Notes: generated from the letters alone by a model not told the origin. A stretch of DNA of 16,189 nt from DATIVK01 sp035465955 (GCA_035465955.1 DATIVK010000180.1:1-16189), one strand, 5' to 3'; shown: positions 1 through 6,694, counted from the first letter of the stretch. Numbers and translations are program-made.

Positions 1-161
1 GGGGCCTTGTCGATCTGGTCGTACGCCATGAACTGCGCCAGACCCTTCGACGCGCTGTACTTCGTGATCGCCGCCGTGAGCGTCGTCTTCCCGTGGTCGA
101 CGTGACCGATCGTCCCGACGTTGACGTGCGGCTTCGTACGCTCGAACTTCTCCTTGGCCAT
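1..161 (-). CDS. tuf: Elongation factor Tu, N-terminal part (runs off left edge)
   Basis: EF-Tu is the GTPase that delivers aminoacyl-tRNA to the ribosome A site. Only the first 53 codons are inside the window. They read MAKEKFERTKPHVNVGTIGH and continue with the G1 (P-loop) motif GHVDHGKT at residues 19-26, then a stretch ending YDQIDKAP just before the effector region. The ATG at 161-159 is preceded by an AGGAG-type ribosome binding site. The gene follows four tRNA genes on the same strand, as in the classic thrU-tyrU-glyT-thrT-tufB arrangement, so it is probably the tufB-type copy transcribed with them. Identification is secure. Whether a second tuf exists elsewhere cannot be told from here. 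Confidence 0.97.
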   Translation of the reverse strand, partial: MAKEKFERTKPHVNVGTIGHVDHGKTTLTAAITKYSASKGLAQFMAYDQIDKA

Positions 162-219
162 GTTGCGCTCCTCTGTGTTCGGCGGCGGGCGACCCAGCTT
201 CCCTGCGCGCTGTGATGAC

Positions 220-295
<76 letters not shown>

Positions 296-317
296 TTAAC
301 TCTCTTGCATCCTTCAC

Positions 318-393
<76 letters not shown>

Positions 394-446
394 AAGTTTC
401 GCTGCGAACTTCGTCCTCGGATTCTACGGGTTCGGAAGGCTTGATG

Positions 447-532
447 TGGTGGAGGGGGGTGGATTCGAACCACCGAAGGCGTAAGCCGGCAGATTTACAG
501 TCTGCTCCCTTTGGCCGCTCGGGAACCCCTCC
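447..532 (-). tRNA. tRNA-Tyr (anticodon GTA)
   Basis: This is an 86-nt class II tRNA with a long variable arm and encoded CCA. The acceptor GGAGGGG/CCCCTCC is perfect, the anticodon stem GCAGA/TCTGC holds loop CTGTAAA (anticodon GTA), and the T arm GGTGG-TTCGAAT-CCACC is perfect. The discriminator is A. Confidence 0.97.
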
Positions 533-578
533 AAACTCTTCTCTTCGTCTCTCTTCGACCTCTGAATCCCACGCTCAC

Positions 579-654
579 TGGAGCTGGCGGTGGGATTCGA
601 ACCCGCGACCTGCTGCTTACAAGGCAGCTGCTCTGCCAACTGAGCTACGCCAGC
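579..654 (-). tRNA. tRNA-Thr (anticodon TGT)
   Basis: This is a 76-nt cloverleaf with encoded CCA and is the first tRNA of the cluster. The acceptor GCTGGCG/CGCCAGC is perfect. The anticodon stem GCTGC/GCAGC holds loop CTTGTAA (anticodon TGT). The discriminator is U. The T stem GCGGG/CCCAC contains a C-A mismatch at the 50-64 pair, so this arm is slightly imperfect, but all other elements look functional. Confidence 0.95.
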
Positions 655-732
655 GAAACGACTGGAGACTGATGCACGGAAGCCGCCGCGTTCGAGTCGA
701 AGGCAAGCGGGTCCTGCCGTGTGGAGCCGCGT

Positions 733-761
733 CTTGTAGAAGGAAGGAGGGCCGATGTCAA
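733..761 (-). promoter_or_regulatory. Sigma70-type promoter of the tRNA-tuf operon
   Basis: On the minus strand a perfect -35 TTGACA (761-756) is followed after exactly 17 nt by -10 TACAAG (738-733), four of six matches. The bases after the -10 are GC-rich (ACGCGGC), the kind of discriminator seen at stringently controlled stable-RNA promoters. Transcription would start near 726, about 70 nt before the first tRNA. The -35 overlaps the TGA stop of rlmB (760-758). It is the best promoter match I found in the window. Confidence 0.75.
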
Positions 762-1519
762 GTAGGGAAACCCGAAGGCCTTTTCTGGTACGCCGCGGCG
801 CGCTGTCGCGCCGCCTCATAGAGGGCCACGGCAGCGGTCGCAGAGACGTTCAGGCTCTCGAATCCACCCTTCATGGGGATGCGCGCGACGAAGTCGCAGG
901 AACGCCGCACGAGGGGGCGAACCCCCTCCCCCTCGCTGCCCAGCACGAGCGCCATCGGACCGCGCAGATCGACCTCCTCGAGCGTCCGGTCCCCGTCCGC
1001 CGCCAGCGCCACCGTCCAGACGCCGGACTCCTTGAGCTCCTCCAGTGATCTCGCAATGTTCGTCACGCGAGCCACCTTGCAGCGCTCGACCGCTCCGGCC
1101 GACGCCTTCGCGACGACCGGGGTCACCCCCACGGCCCGATCGCGGGGGATGACCACCCCGTGGGCGCCCAGCGCCTGCGCCGAGCGGATGATGGCCCCGA
1201 GGTTGTGCGGGTCCTCGACCCCGTCCAGCACCACGACCAGCGGAGGCTGACCGGCTGCTCCGGCCACCGCGACGAGATCGTCGAGCTCCGCGTACCGGAA
1301 GTCTGCGACGACGGCCACCGCTCCCTGGTGCCGATCGCTCCCGGAGAGCCTGTCGAGGCGCGCCCGAGGCGCGTGGCGGACGCTCGCCCCCAGCTCCCTC
1401 GCCAGCCGCTCGAGCTCGGGGGCGGCCTTCACGCCGCCCTCCTGAAGCCAGAGCTCGGAGACCTCTCCGCCGGCCTGCAGCAGCTCGCGGACGGGGTTGA
1501 CGCCGTAGACGATCCTCAC
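758..1519 (-). CDS. rlmB: 23S rRNA 2'-O-ribose methyltransferase, TrmH/SpoU family (RlmB-like)
   Basis: RlmB-type enzymes use S-adenosylmethionine to methylate the 2'-OH of G2251 (E. coli numbering) in the 23S rRNA P loop. The protein has 253 aa, the usual size. An N-terminal substrate-binding domain (about 1-75, beginning RIVYGVNPVRELL) precedes a SPOUT domain. Visible motifs are motif 1 with NLGAIIRSAQALGA (106-119), motif 2 LVLGSEGEG (191-199) and motif 3 SLNVSATAAVALYE (222-235), which form the knotted cofactor site. The GTG start at 1519 has a GGAG 5 nt upstream and matches the family N-terminus. It begins 13 nt after the lipoprotein stop, so the two are likely cotranscribed. The exact target nucleotide is inferred from the family; the related TrmH-like mitochondrial and YacO proteins share these motifs. 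Confidence 0.93.
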   Translation of the reverse strand: MRIVYGVNPVRELLQAGGEVSELWLQEGGVKAAPELERLARELGASVRHAPRARLDRLSGSDRHQGAVAVVADFRYAELDDLVAVAGAAGQPPLVVVLDGVEDPHNLGAIIRSAQALGAHGVVIPRDRAVGVTPVVAKASAGAVERCKVARVTNIARSLEELKESGVWTVALAADGDRTLEEVDLRGPMALVLGSEGEGVRPLVRRSCDFVARIPMKGGFESLNVSATAAVALYEAARQRAAAYQKRPSGFPT

Positions 1520-1532
1520 GCGGGCTCCGCCC

Positions 1533-2021
1533 TCACCGCACGTCGAGCGCGGCGGTGAGCGTCTCGTTCCGGGTGACGCACCAGGCGGGCTCCGCCTCCT
1601 TGCAGATGGCGAAGCGGAGGGACGCCGTCACGCCCTGGGCGCCGGCCGCGGTGGCGTTCGTCGCGATCTCCCAGCGCCGCCCCTTCGCGGCCGGATCGAG
1701 CGCGTCCGCGTGGCCCAGCGACGCCTTCGCGGGGACGAGGCCTGCGCTCGGCGCGAGCGAGACCCGGAGGGGAAACTCGCTCTGGACGTGCACGTCGGGA
1801 CGCCGCATCACGATCTCGATCGCGAGGGTGCTCGCCCCCCCGCGCGCGACCGACGCCGGCGAGAAGCCCGCCCGGACCTCATAGCTGCCCGCGGCCTCCG
1901 AGACCGCGTCGGCGCCCCCGGTCCGCGCGGAAGGCGCGGGGGGCGCGGCGGGCGGCTTCCTGCCGTCGCCGCAGGCGGCGAGGAGGGCGCAGAGGGAGAG
2001 GGCGAGGAGGGAGCGGTTCAT
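1533..2021 (-). CDS. Small lipoprotein resembling the DsbD N-terminal (alpha) domain
   Basis: The protein has 162 aa. Residues 1-16 form a lipoprotein signal peptide with lipobox LLAAC, so Cys17 would be acylated and the protein anchored facing the periplasm. A Pro/Ala-rich linker (about 18-45) leads into one beta-rich domain. This domain contains RRPDVHVQSEFPLRV (73-87) and ends with the pair Cys140-x7-Cys148 in FAICKEAEPAWC. The pattern of a beta sandwich with two close cysteines near the C-terminus recalls the DsbD-alpha thiol-exchange domain (DsbC/DsbD N-term family), but there is no membrane or thioredoxin part. A periplasmic thiol carrier is therefore an inference. The ATG at 2021 has GAGG upstream, and a TATAGA -10-like element lies at 2048-2043. 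It precedes rlmB by 13 nt. Confidence 0.8.
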   Translation of the reverse strand: MNRSLLALSLCALLAACGDGRKPPAAPPAPSARTGGADAVSEAAGSYEVRAGFSPASVARGGASTLAIEIVMRRPDVHVQSEFPLRVSLAPSAGLVPAKASLGHADALDPAAKGRRWEIATNATAAGAQGVTASLRFAICKEAEPAWCVTRNETLTAALDVR

Positions 2022-2091
2022 TCGAGGCCTCGTTTCGGGGCTTCTATAACACGGCGGCCGGCGCCATCGGCGCGGGGCTCCGCCGCGAGGG

Positions 2092-3018
2092 TCAGCTCGC
2101 CGCCGCGCGGCGCCTCCCGACGCGCCCCCGACGCCCGGCGCTCGCGAGGGCCACCGCCCGCTCGACGATCCGCCCGGCCACGTCGACGCCGCACGCGGCC
2201 TCGGCCTCCCGGATCGAGGGCGACCCGTTGACCTCGAAGACGTGCGGACCGCCGTTGACCTCCAGCATGTCGACGGCGCACGCCTCGAGCCGCAGGATCC
2301 GCGCCGCCTCCAGCGCGATCCGGGTGTGCCGCGCCGGCAGGTCGACGGCCTCGAAGCGCGCGCCGCGCCGGAGATCCTTCGAGAGCCTCCCCACCGGCGC
2401 GCTGCGCCTCATCGCCGCCACCACCTCGCCCCCGACGACGAGGACGCGCAGGTCGCGCGCGCGACGCCCGTGGAGGTACTGCTGCACGACGATGTTCTGC
2501 CCCAGCCCCAGGATCGCCTCGAGCGCCGCCTCCAGCGACTGGAGGCTCTCGCAGATCATGACCCCGCTCCGCTCGTTGCTGGAGAGGAGCTTGACCATGA
2601 CGGGCGGACCGCCGACGAGCCGCACCATCTCCTTGAGCCCCGATGGGTTCGACGCCATCACGGTGCGCGGCACCGGCACCCCCTCCGCGGCGAGGAGCTG
2701 GAGGATCCGCATCTTGTTGCGGCTGGCGGCGATGCCCCAGGAGCCGTTGAGGAGGGGCAGCCCCAGCAGCTCGAGCTGGTTCACGACCGCGAGGCCGTAC
2801 TGGTGGACCGACAGCCCGATGCGCGGGACGACGACGTCGGTGCGGGGGAACCTCTTGCCGCGCCAGTAGACCGCGGGTCCCCCCTCCCCCTCACCCAGCC
2901 CCAGCTCGACGTCGAGCGGGTCCACGACCCGGACGCCCACCCCCCGCTCCCGCGCGGCCTCTCCGAGCCGGCGCGTCGTGTAGATGGAGGTCGAGCGGGA
3001 CAGGACGGTCAGGTGCAC
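2092..3018 (-). CDS. RimK-family ATP-grasp amino-acid ligase
   Basis: ATP-grasp ligases of the RimK group join an amino acid (usually glutamate) to a carboxyl group of a protein or cofactor through an acyl phosphate. From GTG at 3018 the protein has 308 aa, the normal RimK size, and starts VHLTVLSRST like RimK. Residues 1-95 are the N-terminal domain, and the central and C-terminal ATP-grasp lobes follow (Lys102, Lys143). The metal-binding residues are Asp250, Glu262 and Asn264 (FEVNGSP), at positions very close to E. coli RimK. The glycine-rich loop that reads like GTQGIGV in RimK is SSNERSGVM here. An in-frame ATG at 3141 lies beyond the dnaK terminator hairpin and would add 41 unrelated residues, so I reject it. 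The ribosome binding site at 3018 is weak. The tail (295-308) is strongly basic. The substrate is unknown. Confidence 0.88.
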   Translation of the reverse strand: MHLTVLSRSTSIYTTRRLGEAARERGVGVRVVDPLDVELGLGEGEGGPAVYWRGKRFPRTDVVVPRIGLSVHQYGLAVVNQLELLGLPLLNGSWGIAASRNKMRILQLLAAEGVPVPRTVMASNPSGLKEMVRLVGGPPVMVKLLSSNERSGVMICESLQSLEAALEAILGLGQNIVVQQYLHGRRARDLRVLVVGGEVVAAMRRSAPVGRLSKDLRRGARFEAVDLPARHTRIALEAARILRLEACAVDMLEVNGGPHVFEVNGSPSIREAEAACGVDVAGRIVERAVALASAGRRGRVGRRRAAAS

Positions 3019-3040
3019 GGCGCGCGAGCCTACGCGCTTT

Positions 3041-3059
3041 CCCTCCCTCGCGGGAAGGG
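3041..3059 (-). other. Hairpin with GNRA loop just upstream of the RimK-like gene
   Basis: On the minus strand CCTTCCC-GCGA-GGGAGGG forms a 7-bp stem (one G-U pair) closed by a GCGA tetraloop of the GNRA type. It ends 22 nt before the GTG start. No U-tract follows, so it is not an obvious terminator. It would fold into the 5' leader of the ligase mRNA if transcription reads through from dnaK or starts within 3060-3168. Confidence 0.4.
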
Positions 3060-3090
3060 GCGCGCCGTGCGAGCCGCCTGGATCGACGAA

Positions 3091-3113
3091 GGGCCGCCCC
3101 CGGGGGGCGGCCC
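3091..3113 (-). terminator. Strong GC hairpin after dnaK, probable terminator
   Basis: GGGCCGCCCCC and its exact reverse complement are separated by a single base (in practice a 10-bp stem with a 3-nt loop). It lies 56 nt past the dnaK stop. On the minus strand it is followed only by TTCGTC, so the U-tract is poor. A Rho-assisted or partial terminator is likely. Its position supports starting the next gene at 3018. Confidence 0.6.
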
Positions 3114-3168
3114 TCCTCGCGACGTCCGTCGTCCCGCCCACGATGCGGCGGGCTCCGTCACCGCGTGA

Positions 3169-5079
3169 TCACACCTGCTTGAACTCCGCGTCGACCACGT
3201 CGCCCTGCTTCTCGCCCTCGGGCTTCGCGCCGCCGCCCTCCGCGGGGCCGCCGGCCGCGCCGCCCGGGCCGCCTGCGGGAGGCGTCGTCTTGTAGAGCTC
3301 CTCGGCGGCCTTGTGGCTCGCCTTCTCGAGCTTCTCCATCGCCGCCTTGACCTCCTCGACGGAGCCCTTCTCGCGGAGCTTGTGGACCTCGGCGATCCCC
3401 TCCTCGATCTCCTTGGCGATCTCGGCCGGGATCTTCTCCTTGTTGTCCTTCAGCAGCTTCTCCATCTGGTACGCGAGGTTCTCCGCGCGGTTGCGGATCT
3501 CGACCTCCTCGCGCCGCTGCTTGTCCTCGGCCTCGTGGGAGCGCGCGTCGGACACCATCTTCTCCACCTCGTCCTTCGCGAGGCCCGAGCTGTGGGTGAT
3601 GGTGATCTTGGTCTCCTTGCCGGTCCCCTTGTCCTTCGCGGAGACGTTGAGGATGCCGTTCGCGTCGATGTCGAAGGTGACCTCGATCTGCGGGACGCCG
3701 CGGGGCGCCGGCGGGATCCCCTCGAGGTGGAAGCGGCCGAGGGTCCGGTTGTCGCGGGCCATCTCGCGCTCGCCCTGCAGGACGTGGATCTCCACCGACG
3801 TCTGGCTGTCCGAGGCGGTCGAGTAGGTCTCCGACTTCTTGCACGGGATGGTCGTGTTCCGCTCGATCATCCGCGTCATGACCCCGCCGAGGGTCTCGAC
3901 GCCCAGCGAGAGCGGCGTGACGTCGAGCAGGAGGATGTCCTTCACCTCGCCGGAGAGGACGCCCGCCTGGATGGCCGCGCCGACCGCGACCACCTCGTCC
4001 GGGTTCACGGTCCGGTTCGGGTCCTTCCCGAAGTGCTTCTTCACCGCCTCGATGATGGCCGGCATGCGGGTCTGGCCGCCGACCATGACGATCTCGTCGA
4101 TCTGCTGCGGATCGAGCTTGGCGTCCGCGAGGCACTTCCGCGTCGGCTCGAGCGACCGCTCGATGAGCGGCGCCACCATCTGCTCCAGCTTCGCGCGGCT
4201 CAGCTTGATGGCGAGGTGCTTCGGGCCGGTCTGGTCGGCCGTGAGGAACGGCAGGTTGATCTCGCTCTCGAGCATCGAGGAGAGCTCGATCTTCGCCTTC
4301 TCCGCGGCCTCCTTGAGCCGCTGGAGCACCATCTTGTCCTTCGAGACGTCGATGCCGGAGTCCTTCTTGAACTCCTGGATCAGCCAGTCGATGATCGTCT
4401 GATCGATGTTGTCGCCGCCGAGGTGCGTGTCGCCGTTGGTGGCGAGCACCTCCACCACGTTCTCGCCCACCTCGAGGACCGAGATGTCGAACGTGCCGCC
4501 GCCGAAGTCGTAGACCGCGATCTTCTCGTTCTTCTTCTTGTCGAGGCCGTACGCGAGGGCGGCCGCCGTCGGCTCGTTGACGATGCGCCGGACGTTGAGC
4601 CCCGCGATCTCGCCGGCGTCCTTGGTCGCCTGGCGCTGGGCGTCGTTGAAGTACGCCGGGACGGTGATGACCGCGTCGGTCACCTTCTCGCCGAGGTAGG
4701 TCTCCGCGGCCCGCTTCAGCTTGAGCAGCACCTGCGCGCTGATCTCCGGCGCCGAGGCGGGCTTCGCGTCGATCTCGACGCGGGCGTCGCCGCTCGGCCC
4801 CTCGACGACCTTGTAGGGGACCCGCCTCGTCTCCTCGCCGACCTCGGAGAAGCGGCGGCCCATGAAGCGCTTGATGGAGTAGATGGTCCGCTCGGGGTTC
4901 GTGATCGCCTGGCGCTTCGCCACCTGGCCCACGAGCCGCTCGCCGTCCTTCGTGTAGGCCACGACGGACGGGGTGATCCGCGAGCCCTCCTCGTTGGCGA
5001 TGACGACGGGGTCCTTCCCCTCCATCACCGCGACGACGGAGTTGGTGGTGCCCAGGTCGATGCCGATGATCTTGCCCAT
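3169..5079 (-). CDS. dnaK: Chaperone DnaK (Hsp70)
   Basis: DnaK is the cytoplasmic Hsp70 that binds exposed hydrophobic segments in an ATP cycle driven by DnaJ and GrpE. The protein has 636 aa, close to E. coli DnaK (638). The three Hsp70 signatures are present: IDLGTTNS (7-14), VYDFGGGTFDIS (189-200) and the VGGQTRMPAI segment (333-342). The nucleotide-binding domain runs to about 385, then the conserved linker DILLLDVTPLSLG, the substrate-binding domain, a helical lid and a Gly/Pro/Ala-rich tail ending VDAEFKQV. The ATG at 5079 has an AGGAG ribosome binding site. No grpE, dnaJ or hrcA lies next to it. Either this is a stand-alone dnaK or the partners are elsewhere. It is preceded by its own promoter and followed by a hairpin. 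Confidence 0.98.
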   Translation of the reverse strand: MGKIIGIDLGTTNSVVAVMEGKDPVVIANEEGSRITPSVVAYTKDGERLVGQVAKRQAITNPERTIYSIKRFMGRRFSEVGEETRRVPYKVVEGPSGDARVEIDAKPASAPEISAQVLLKLKRAAETYLGEKVTDAVITVPAYFNDAQRQATKDAGEIAGLNVRRIVNEPTAAALAYGLDKKKNEKIAVYDFGGGTFDISVLEVGENVVEVLATNGDTHLGGDNIDQTIIDWLIQEFKKDSGIDVSKDKMVLQRLKEAAEKAKIELSSMLESEINLPFLTADQTGPKHLAIKLSRAKLEQMVAPLIERSLEPTRKCLADAKLDPQQIDEIVMVGGQTRMPAIIEAVKKHFGKDPNRTVNPDEVVAVGAAIQAGVLSGEVKDILLLDVTPLSLGVETLGGVMTRMIERNTTIPCKKSETYSTASDSQTSVEIHVLQGEREMARDNRTLGRFHLEGIPPAPRGVPQIEVTFDIDANGILNVSAKDKGTGKETKITITHSSGLAKDEVEKMVSDARSHEAEDKQRREEVEIRNRAENLAYQMEKLLKDNKEKIPAEIAKEIEEGIAEVHKLREKGSVEEVKAAMEKLEKASHKAAEELYKTTPPAGGPGGAAGGPAEGGGAKPEGEKQGDVVDAEFKQV

Positions 5080-5106
5080 GTGTGTGAACTCCTCCTGACG
5101 CGGGCC

Positions 5107-5134
5107 AACGTAAGTACCCGGAGCGACCTGTCAA
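5107..5134 (-). promoter_or_regulatory. Probable dnaK promoter
   Basis: On the minus strand a perfect -35 TTGACA (5134-5129) stands 16 nt from TACGTT (5112-5107), a weak -10 with three matches. A run of six A (5154-5149) lies at about -50, where an UP element would sit. The start point would fall near 5100, giving a short leader to the ATG at 5079. I found no CIRCE element and no convincing sigma32 box on this strand. Confidence 0.45.
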
Positions 5135-5185
5135 ACCGACGGGGCGCCTTTTTTCCTCGCCGCTCGGCTGCGTAGGGCTCTACAC

Positions 5186-5234
5186 GGTTGCCACCTCGGC
5201 CGGTGCCCCATTAGGGGCATACCAACACGCAACC
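5186..5234. repeat. Nested inverted repeats between dnaK and the divergent kinase gene
   Basis: The inner palindrome is TGCCCC-ATTA-GGGGCA (5204-5219). An outer pair, GGTTGC (5186-5191) and GCAACC (5229-5234), is almost concentric with it. The remaining intergenic bases to 5306 are AT-richer than the surroundings. The element could be an operator for either divergent gene or a cruciform. Its function is unknown. Confidence 0.45.
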
Positions 5235-5306
5235 ATTTGATTATTCTCGCGCCCCGTTCTTGACGCAGCGTGGCATCCCGTTTGCTCCAACGGTGATGGG
5301 AGAGAC

Positions 5307-6368
5307 GTGACCCTTCGCGCGACCCGCCATCCCTCCGCCGTCAACGCCATCGAGGCGGCACCCCGGCCCGGGCCCGCCGCCCCGGCCGTGCTGCTCAACG
5401 CTCACGCCAAGAGGGTGACCCCGCGCGTCCGGGCGGCCGTCGCGGCGACCGTGGGGGACGCGAACGTCTTCCTCTCGCGGGACCTCGCCGACGCGGACGC
5501 GATCGCCGCGCGCGTGGTCGCCGCCGGCTACACCACGGTCTTCGCGGCGGGAGGGGACGGGACCTTCGTCGGATGGGTGAACCGGATCGCCCGCGAGGCA
5601 GCCGCGCAGGGCAGGCCGGTCCCCCACTTCGGGATCCTCGCGCTCGGCACCGGCAACGCCGTGGCGGGCCTGGTCGGGACGAGCGCGCGCACGTTCGTGG
5701 ACGACCTGGCCCGGTTCGTGCGCGGCGAAGCCACGGCGACCCGGACGATCGACCTCGTCGACTGCGAGGGGCGTCACACGCCGTTCGCCGGGGCCGGCGC
5801 CGACGCGGCGGTCATCCACGACTACGACTGGCTCCGGCGCCGGCTCCGCGGCACGCCCCTGCGGGCGCTCGGCACGGGCCCCTCCGGCTTCGGCCTCGCG
5901 GCCGCGCTCCGGAGCGCCCCGCGCCACCTGCTGGAGCGGCTCCCCCACTGCGAGATCGTCAACGCAGGCGGTCCTGCCTGGCGCCTCGGACCGGAGGGCG
6001 CGCGGCTGGGCCGGCCCATCCCCGCGGGCGAGCTCCTGTACGCGGGCCCCTGCATGATGGCCGCGGCGAGCACCGTGCCGTTCTGGGGGCTCGGGATGCG
6101 CGCGTTCCCGTTCGCCGGCGCGGTGCCGGGGGCCATGCACCTGCGCGTCGCCGGCCGGATCCCGGTGCCGACGGTCCTGCTCCACCTGCCGCGGATCTGG
6201 ACGGGCGCCTTCCGCCACCCCGGCCTCCACGACTTCCACGCCGACCGCGTGACCCTGCGCTTCGACCGACCGACCCCGCTGCAGATCGGCGGCGACGCCG
6301 AGGGGCTCCGCGAGGCCGTGACGCTCGGCGTGGCCCCCGAGCCGATCGAGGTCGTGGACTTCAGTTGA
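5307..6368 (+). CDS. Diacylglycerol/lipid kinase-like protein (DAGK catalytic domain)
   Basis: Proteins with this domain phosphorylate diacylglycerol or related lipids, or use the same fold on NAD or sphingoid substrates. The protein has 353 aa. After about 25 residues of variable N-terminus, the catalytic domain begins near LLNAHAKRV (29-37). It carries the nucleotide-binding GGDGTF (82-87) and the second motif LALGTGNAVA (111-120), where the more usual GTGND has Ala in place of Asp. The C-terminal beta-rich half ends with QIGGDAEG, matching the position of the family's DGE-type motif. The GTG start has GGGAGAG just upstream; the ATG at 5295 closes after four codons. It is the only complete gene on the plus strand, convergent with ybeD. 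A soluble or peripheral-membrane lipid kinase is likely, with substrate unknown. Confidence 0.87.
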   Translation: MTLRATRHPSAVNAIEAAPRPGPAAPAVLLNAHAKRVTPRVRAAVAATVGDANVFLSRDLADADAIAARVVAAGYTTVFAAGGDGTFVGWVNRIAREAAAQGRPVPHFGILALGTGNAVAGLVGTSARTFVDDLARFVRGEATATRTIDLVDCEGRHTPFAGAGADAAVIHDYDWLRRRLRGTPLRALGTGPSGFGLAAALRSAPRHLLERLPHCEIVNAGGPAWRLGPEGARLGRPIPAGELLYAGPCMMAAASTVPFWGLGMRAFPFAGAVPGAMHLRVAGRIPVPTVLLHLPRIWTGAFRHPGLHDFHADRVTLRFDRPTPLQIGGDAEGLREAVTLGVAPEPIEVVDFS

Positions 6369-6370
6369 CC

Positions 6371-6387
6371 CGGGGCGTGCCGCCCCG
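6371..6387. terminator. Hairpin between convergent genes
   Basis: CGGGGCG-TGC-CGCCCCG is a perfect 7-bp stem with a 3-nt loop, 2 nt after the kinase stop and 25 nt from the end of the convergent ybeD-like gene. It could serve transcripts from both sides. No T-run follows in either direction. Confidence 0.4.
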
Positions 6388-6412
6388 CGCTCGGCAATAC
6401 CCCGGCGGCCGG

Positions 6413-6694
6413 CTACAACGCGTAGACCACGCGCGCGTCCCGCTTCAGCGCCGCGTAGACCGCGACCCGCTCCTCCTCGGAGCGGAGCACCACCGTGACC
6501 GAGACGGAGTGGTACTTGCCGCCGGCGCTCGCCCGCACGGTCACCCCCTCCGCCGGGACCTCGGCGACGGCGCCGGCGACGAGCCGCCGCGCGTGCTCCG
6601 CGAAGTCGTCCGCGGCGAGCCCCATGATCTTGAAGGTGTACTCCGCCGGGTAGGTGAAGCCGCGATCCGGCGGGGCGTTGGGTCCGGCGGTCAC
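6413..6694 (-). CDS. DUF493 / YbeD-like small protein
   Basis: The protein has 93 aa. It matches the DUF493 (YbeD) family along its length: an opening FTYPAEYTFKIMGLA (13-27) like YbeD's TYKVMG, and the central signature GGKYHSVSVTV (58-68) matching YbeD's KGNYHSVSITI. The last third is RVAVYAALKRDARVVYAL. The fold is a small ferredoxin-like (ACT-like) domain thought to be regulatory; a molecular role is not established for this group. The GTG start at 6694 overlaps the phoH stop in a GTGA, so translation is probably coupled and both belong to one transcript. The reading frame stays open far upstream, but that part is antisense-frame shadow of phoH. Confidence 0.88.
   Translation of the reverse strand: MTAGPNAPPDRGFTYPAEYTFKIMGLAADDFAEHARRLVAGAVAEVPAEGVTVRASAGGKYHSVSVTVVLRSEEERVAVYAALKRDARVVYAL

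Noticed and set aside
655..672. A possible tRNA remnant before tRNA-Thr(TGT), because the CTCCAGT seen after tRNA 3' ends recurs there.
   Set aside because: Only seven bases match and no arms of a cloverleaf can be drawn.
3019..3141. A 41-codon N-terminal extension of the RimK-like protein starting at an ATG at 3141.
   Set aside because: It spans the dnaK terminator hairpin and encodes residues unlike any RimK; the family start matches GTG at 3018.
3158..5134. A 658-codon minus-strand frame overlapping dnaK.
   Set aside because: Same strand, other frame as dnaK; repetitive Arg/Gly/Asp product with no motif, while the dnaK frame holds all Hsp70 signatures.
5137..5154. A terminator on the plus strand (GGGGCGCC followed by TTTTTT).
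   Set aside because: No plus-strand gene ends upstream and the stem is only the 6-bp self-complementary GGCGCC; the T-run reads better as an A-tract of the dnaK promoter.
3313..5175. A 620-codon plus-strand open frame opposite dnaK.
   Set aside because: Antisense shadow of dnaK; composition is biased and no motif is visible.
5080..5306. A CIRCE (HrcA) element in front of dnaK.
   Set aside because: No TTAGCACTC-N9-GAGTGCTAA or close variant is present; the palindrome there is a different sequence.
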